Below, piece by piece: positions 23,704 through 26,204 of a stretch of DNA of 26,204 nucleotides. A program made the position numbers and the translations under genes. Numbering within the stretch: position 1 is the stretch's first letter; every line of letters starts with the position of its first letter. The notes under the pieces are model-generated. The model was not told the origin of the DNA and made no database searches. It saw only the letters and a list, made by a program, of their open reading frames with translations. Origin of the DNA: a virus; the IMG/VR virus record IMGVR_UViG_3300012920_009446, positions 1-26,204 of that record; one strand, written 5' to 3'.

Positions 23704-24343
23704 TTCCTGGCGACTTAAACTGACTCTCGCATAATTTAATATTCCTCAATTTAGACGCTTCCCTGTCTTTGTTTTTATGATTTTCGACAGAAAGGTCTCG
23801 TGAGTGAGGAATGTGAAACAAAAATTTTTTAGGACTTTTAATAATAAATTCAGATAAGCCTGATTTTGTTAGACGCGAATAAAGATCTACGTCTTCGTAA
23901 CCCCAATCTTCTAAATCCTCGTTATATCCTCCGATTTTTTCAAAATCTGCCTTATTAAAGATGCAGAATCCAGTTAAATGACTGCTGACATTCGAGGAAT
24001 GGGCGAAAGATTTTGGCTGTAAAGTTTTTCTTAAATGTCTTTTTAGGATTTTTTTATTAGTAAGCACATAATCTATATCTATTTTTATAACATTACTATG
24101 TGTGCAATTCCTTACTGCTAAGTTAAATGACCTTGATCTAGAGAAGTATTTTTCCTTGTCAACGCGAATTATTTTTATTTTTTTATTATTAAAATTTTCT
24201 TTTCTTAAAAGTTCTTCAACAGGTCGCCTAGAGTTCCAGTCGACCAAAACGAACTCGTGGCAACCCTCCCATTTAAGCCATGACCGCAAGCATCTTATAA
24301 CCCTATCATTACGACTCATTACCGAAGTAGCGATAGAATTCAT
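23684..24343 (-). CDS. GT2/GT7-like glycosyltransferase with WGYEDVD motif (219 aa)
   Basis: A GT-A domain begins near the N-terminus (MNSIATSVMSRNDRVIRCL), has FSRSRSFNLAVRN (68-79), a DxD site IDIDY (Asp89, Asp91), and the donor/acceptor segment GFCIFNKADFEKIGGYNEDL then WGYEDVDLYSRL (147-158). The WGxEDxD pattern is a hallmark of beta-1,4-galactosyltransferase 7 and chondroitin-polymerase type enzymes. It starts two bases after the dioxygenase stop, making it the second gene of the operon. It is probably an early transferase in chain assembly. The exact sugar cannot be told. Confidence 0.78.
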   Translation of the reverse strand: MNSIATSVMSRNDRVIRCLRSWLKWEGCHEFVLVDWNSRRPVEELLRKENFNNKKIKIIRVDKEKYFSRSRSFNLAVRNCTHSNVIKIDIDYVLTNKKILKRHLRKTLQPKSFAHSSNVSSHLTGFCIFNKADFEKIGGYNEDLEDWGYEDVDLYSRLTKSGLSEFIIKSPKKFLFHIPHSRDLSVENHKNKDREASKLRNIKLCESQFKSPGNDKSHA

Positions 24344-24345
24344 TC

Positions 24346-25152
24346 TTAAATTGTCTCTCTCCAGCTTAATGATTGTAGATTTTCGTCAGTTTCTGCAACA
24401 AACGCAGGAGATAGTAATTTTTTTTCAGTTTGTGATTTTGCGTATTTGCAGTAAGGTTCTACCGCTTCCTTCCAAGGATGAAAGCAACAAAAACCTGAAG
24501 TATACATAAGGTATAAAGAAATTCTCTCCCCAGAATGCGCAGAAGATCCATGCACCAAAGAGTCTGCAAAAATTAACAGATCTCCCGTTTTTCCCTGAGG
24601 AATGACTACTTGCTTAAGATATACTTTCTCTGGCGGGCAGTTTCTTTTGCATTTATTTCGATTACCCCCTTTATGAGTTCCTGGAATGGCTTGAGCCCCT
24701 CCTATTGTTGGGCCGAAGTCTGTCAACGCGAGACTTACGTTTAATCTAAATGTTCTGACAAGATTTTTTTCTAAAGGCATGCCGCCTCTATAGAAATTCA
24801 TACCAAGGTTTGAATTGACCCCTCCGTGCATATTTTTTGTAGCAAGCTTTCCTGGAACAGCATTGCCCGAAATTTTGTAGCCAAATGCATGATCAAATCT
24901 CATATGGGGGCCTAACATCCTTTTGCAAGCTTTTATTATATTTTCATTTGAAATTAAATTCACTAGACTTTCTCCAAGAAATTCGCATGAAAATTTTGCC
25001 TCTTGTCCGCCCTTCCATTTTTTTGAAGAGTTTTGTTTTAAATTATCTTTTGTCTTATTGACAATTTCGTCAACCAAGCTGTCATCTATGGCATTTCTTA
25101 AAACTGTAAAACCATTTTTCTCTATTTGTTTTAAATTAGACATTAATTCCAT
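24346..25152 (-). CDS. PhyH-family Fe(II)/2-oxoglutarate oxygenase with HGG motif (268 aa)
   Basis: The core reads MHGGVNS (His109-Gly110-Gly111), LALTDFGPTIGGAQAIPGTH (141-160), FADSLVHGSSAH (distal His201) and GERISLYL (Arg210, 2OG-binding). The expected HxD has Gly111 in place of Asp, so the iron would have a two-His triad, as in SyrB2- or WelO5-type halogenases; a similar HGG version also seems to occur in some bacterial PhyH-like proteins that are not proven halogenases. It heads the glycan operon. It could modify a sugar or a sugar acceptor. ATG at 25152 is taken; an ATG at 25143 is three codons downstream. Confidence 0.72.
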   Translation of the reverse strand: MELMSNLKQIEKNGFTVLRNAIDDSLVDEIVNKTKDNLKQNSSKKWKGGQEAKFSCEFLGESLVNLISNENIIKACKRMLGPHMRFDHAFGYKISGNAVPGKLATKNMHGGVNSNLGMNFYRGGMPLEKNLVRTFRLNVSLALTDFGPTIGGAQAIPGTHKGGNRNKCKRNCPPEKVYLKQVVIPQGKTGDLLIFADSLVHGSSAHSGERISLYLMYTSGFCCFHPWKEAVEPYCKYAKSQTEKKLLSPAFVAETDENLQSLSWRETI

Positions 25153-25266
25153 GTTTATTATATTGTAAAATTATTTTTTTGCGACACAATTTCCCAAATG
25201 AGACAGTATAGAGCCATGTTGACATTGCTAGGCCAATAGAATCGGCTTAGATGCTTTAAAAATAAA

Positions 25267-25283
25267 TTGGCACGTATATTGCA
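25267..25283 (+). promoter_or_regulatory. Sigma54-type -24/-12 promoter candidate for Hsp20
   Basis: The plus strand reads TTGGCACGTATATTGCA, a near-perfect match to the sigma54 consensus (TGGCACG, four bases, TTGCA), with the GG and GC dinucleotides twelve bases apart. The predicted start is near 25294, which would place the Hsp20 ATG (25295-25297) at the very 5' end of the RNA. I found no clear upstream activator site in the 140-base spacer. The rest of the spacer (25153-25266) shows no other convincing element. Confidence 0.5.
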
Positions 25284-25294
25284 AATATGAATAT

Positions 25295-25681
25295 ATGAAA
25301 AATTCACTTAACAATTATTATGGTTTCGGAAGCTCCTTGCTGTCCGATTTTTTTAATCTTGACTCTAACTCAATTGTGGATTCCGCAATGAGTTCCTATA
25401 AGTTTAAGACAGATGTAGAGGAAAAAGATGGGGAGTATGTAATTACTGCTGCTGTTCCTGGATTAAGCAAGAAAGATATCAAAGTCGAAGTACTACATGA
25501 TAGAGTAATTATAGAAGGATCAAAAAAGATTAACGATAGAATGAATTCAGAGATTAAAAGAGAATTCGCGGTATATAGTGATGTTGACCCTGACTCTGCA
25601 TCTGCTAAGGTTCAAGATGGTATATTAACTGTCACTGTCCCAAAGAAAGCAAAGAAAAGGAAATTACTAGAAATCAAGTAA
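25295..25681 (+). CDS. Small heat-shock protein (Hsp20/alpha-crystallin, 128 aa)
   Basis: Residues about 34-118 form an alpha-crystallin domain: YKFKTDVEEKDGEYVI, AVPGLSKKDIKVEV, and DGILTVTVP (108-116, containing the signature G-I-L). The N-terminal arm is short and aromatic (YYGFGSSLLSDFF), and the C-terminus ends in LLEIK, similar to the I-x-I anchor. It is an ATP-independent holdase that prevents protein aggregation. Marine phages often carry Hsp20, perhaps for virion assembly. It is divergent from the glycan operon and lacks a Shine-Dalgarno; the start codon lies just behind a sigma54-type element. Confidence 0.93.
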   Translation: MKNSLNNYYGFGSSLLSDFFNLDSNSIVDSAMSSYKFKTDVEEKDGEYVITAAVPGLSKKDIKVEVLHDRVIIEGSKKINDRMNSEIKREFAVYSDVDPDSASAKVQDGILTVTVPKKAKKRKLLEIK

Positions 25682-25747
25682 GGTCCGATTTTTTTTTCGT
25701 TCAAGCAATTATTATAAATTAAAAAGTCTATTTTATATTGAAGAAAA

Positions 25748-25806
25748 CCACCCCCGCCCGATTTTGACAGGCTTACGCTTTGCGTTTTTTGAAAAAAGGG
25801 GGGTGG
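25748..25806. repeat. GC-rich inverted repeat with internal hairpins, possible terminator
   Basis: An eight-base inverted repeat (CCACCCCC at 25748-25755 and GGGGGTGG at 25799-25806) encloses 43 bases. Inside are ACGCTTTGCGT followed by TTTTT (25775-25790) and TTTTTTGAAAAAA (25785-25797). The inner ACGC hairpin with T-tract could terminate the Hsp20 message. The outer arms may pair over it. The arms stand out sharply against the AT-rich surroundings. Confidence 0.45.
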
Positions 25807-25810
25807 GGAG

Positions 25811-26122
25811 TTAAGAAACTTGGACTATGGTTTTTGGTTCGTGAGTCTTTACGAACCAAGCGAACGGGTCAACAGGTTGACCGTCAAGGTGGGGTTCAAA
25901 ATTGACTTGATGAAAATTCAAGCCCGTTATGCCGTTGACCCTTTCCCGAGTCGTTGGGGTGTTCCACCCTGCAAGAGTAGCCATCACGACACCGCTTGCG
26001 TCACGAGTTACAATCTTGTTGCCATGTAGCCAAACGCTTTGTCCGTCTGTGTGAGTGTTGCCAATGGTCTTGGCTTTTCGCTGCTCGAATGCTTCTTTTA
26101 TCTGTTGCGTTACTTTTCTCAT
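25811..26122 (-). CDS. Conserved-looking phage hypothetical protein (103 aa)
   Basis: The product has 103 residues starting MRKVTQQIKEAFEQRKAKT. The middle reads GNTHTDGQSVWLHGNKI and AGWNTPTTRERVNGI, a pattern I associate with small hypothetical proteins in many tailed phages, function unknown. The ATG at 26120-26122 is selected because GGAG (26132-26135) lies nine bases before it; a start at 26155 would overlap the previous gene and lose this signal. It follows the upstream partial gene by four bases, so the two are probably co-transcribed. Base composition is more GC-rich than the glycan operon. Confidence 0.75.
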   Translation of the reverse strand: MRKVTQQIKEAFEQRKAKTIGNTHTDGQSVWLHGNKIVTRDASGVVMATLAGWNTPTTRERVNGITGLNFHQVNFEPHLDGQPVDPFAWFVKTHEPKTIVQVS

Positions 26123-26126
26123 AAAA

Positions 26127-26204
26127 TTATTCTCCAAAAATTTCTGCCATTTCACCGCTTATGGCGTTCATGTCAACGAGGTTTTCGTCATTGTCAAAAT
26201 CCTC
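26127..26204 (-). CDS. Hypothetical acidic protein, 3' end only
   Basis: An open minus-strand frame enters from the right edge and ends at TAA (26127-26129). Only 25 residues are visible; they read EDFDNDENLVDMN and end in GEMAEIFGE, giving a strongly acidic tail. The downstream gene's Shine-Dalgarno lies within its last codons, supporting translational coupling. No family can be named from so little. Confidence 0.6.
   Translation of the reverse strand, partial: EDFDNDENLVDMNAISGEMAEIFGE
26132..26135 (-). promoter_or_regulatory. Shine-Dalgarno that sets the 103-aa gene start
   Basis: GGAG on the minus strand sits nine bases before the ATG at 26122, inside the last codons of the preceding gene. 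It decides between this start and an upstream one at 26155. Confidence 0.7.

Noticed and set aside
24102-24509. A 135-residue plus-strand frame across the GT2/PhyH junction
   Set aside because: It is antisense to two well-supported genes.
25157-25162. TATAAT on the minus strand just before the PhyH start, considered as the operon promoter
   Set aside because: It lies only four bases from the ATG at 25152 and has no -35 box at the proper distance; it would only fit the start at 25143.
25219-25247. TTGACA on the plus strand upstream of Hsp20, considered as a sigma70 -35 box
   Set aside because: The only -10-like box, TAGAAT, is 12 bases away, and nothing suitable lies at 16-18.

Overview
This window reads as part of the genome of a tailed double-stranded DNA bacteriophage (Caudoviricetes), AT-rich and probably marine. 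The evidence is a recognisable head-assembly and packaging block: large terminase, portal, a protease/scaffold fusion, a HK97-type major capsid candidate and head-tail connector genes. Alongside it are accessory genes often found in marine phages (Hsp20, a PhyH-type dioxygenase, glycosyltransferases). No integrase, tRNA, CRISPR array, insertion sequence or rRNA was seen. The host cannot be named from the sequence.

Layout. Almost everything is on the minus strand, so transcription runs right to left. At about 17.06-3.9 kb, in transcription order, lie: a holin-like protein, an EF-hand lipoprotein and a membrane GAF-like protein (a probable lysis/membrane module); a zinc-ribbon protein; a sigma-like factor; a protein with a duplicated N-terminal domain (candidate small terminase); an SNase-type nuclease; a zinc-finger/ERCC4 nuclease; TerL; a DUF115-like protein; the portal; a small protein; the protease-scaffold; a decoration candidate; and the major capsid protein. 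Most of these genes abut or overlap by 1-8 bases. A strong intrinsic terminator (3827-3866) follows the capsid gene. A sigma70-like promoter just after it appears to restart transcription for the SAP-like, connector, tail-completion and tail-tube genes (3763 to the left edge).

Two small plus-strand genes (17115-17571) separate the virion block from the most striking region, a ten-gene minus-strand operon at 25152-17542. It encodes a PhyH-family Fe/2-oxoglutarate oxygenase, four sulfotransferases and five glycosyltransferase-like proteins (GT2/GT7-like, GT92-like, GT47/exostosin-like, a GT-B enzyme and a GT29 sialyltransferase-like protein). Taken together this looks like a phage-borne pathway for building and sulfating a glycan. 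The enzyme mix resembles that of animal glycosaminoglycan or sialoglycan synthesis more than ordinary phage accessory genes. The acceptor could be a virion protein or the host surface; the sequence does not say which.

At the right edge a plus-strand Hsp20 gene is preceded by a near-perfect sigma54-type -24/-12 element. It is followed by a GC-rich inverted repeat and then two minus-strand genes (a 103-residue conserved-looking hypothetical protein and the last 25 residues of an acidic protein) that belong to another transcription unit.
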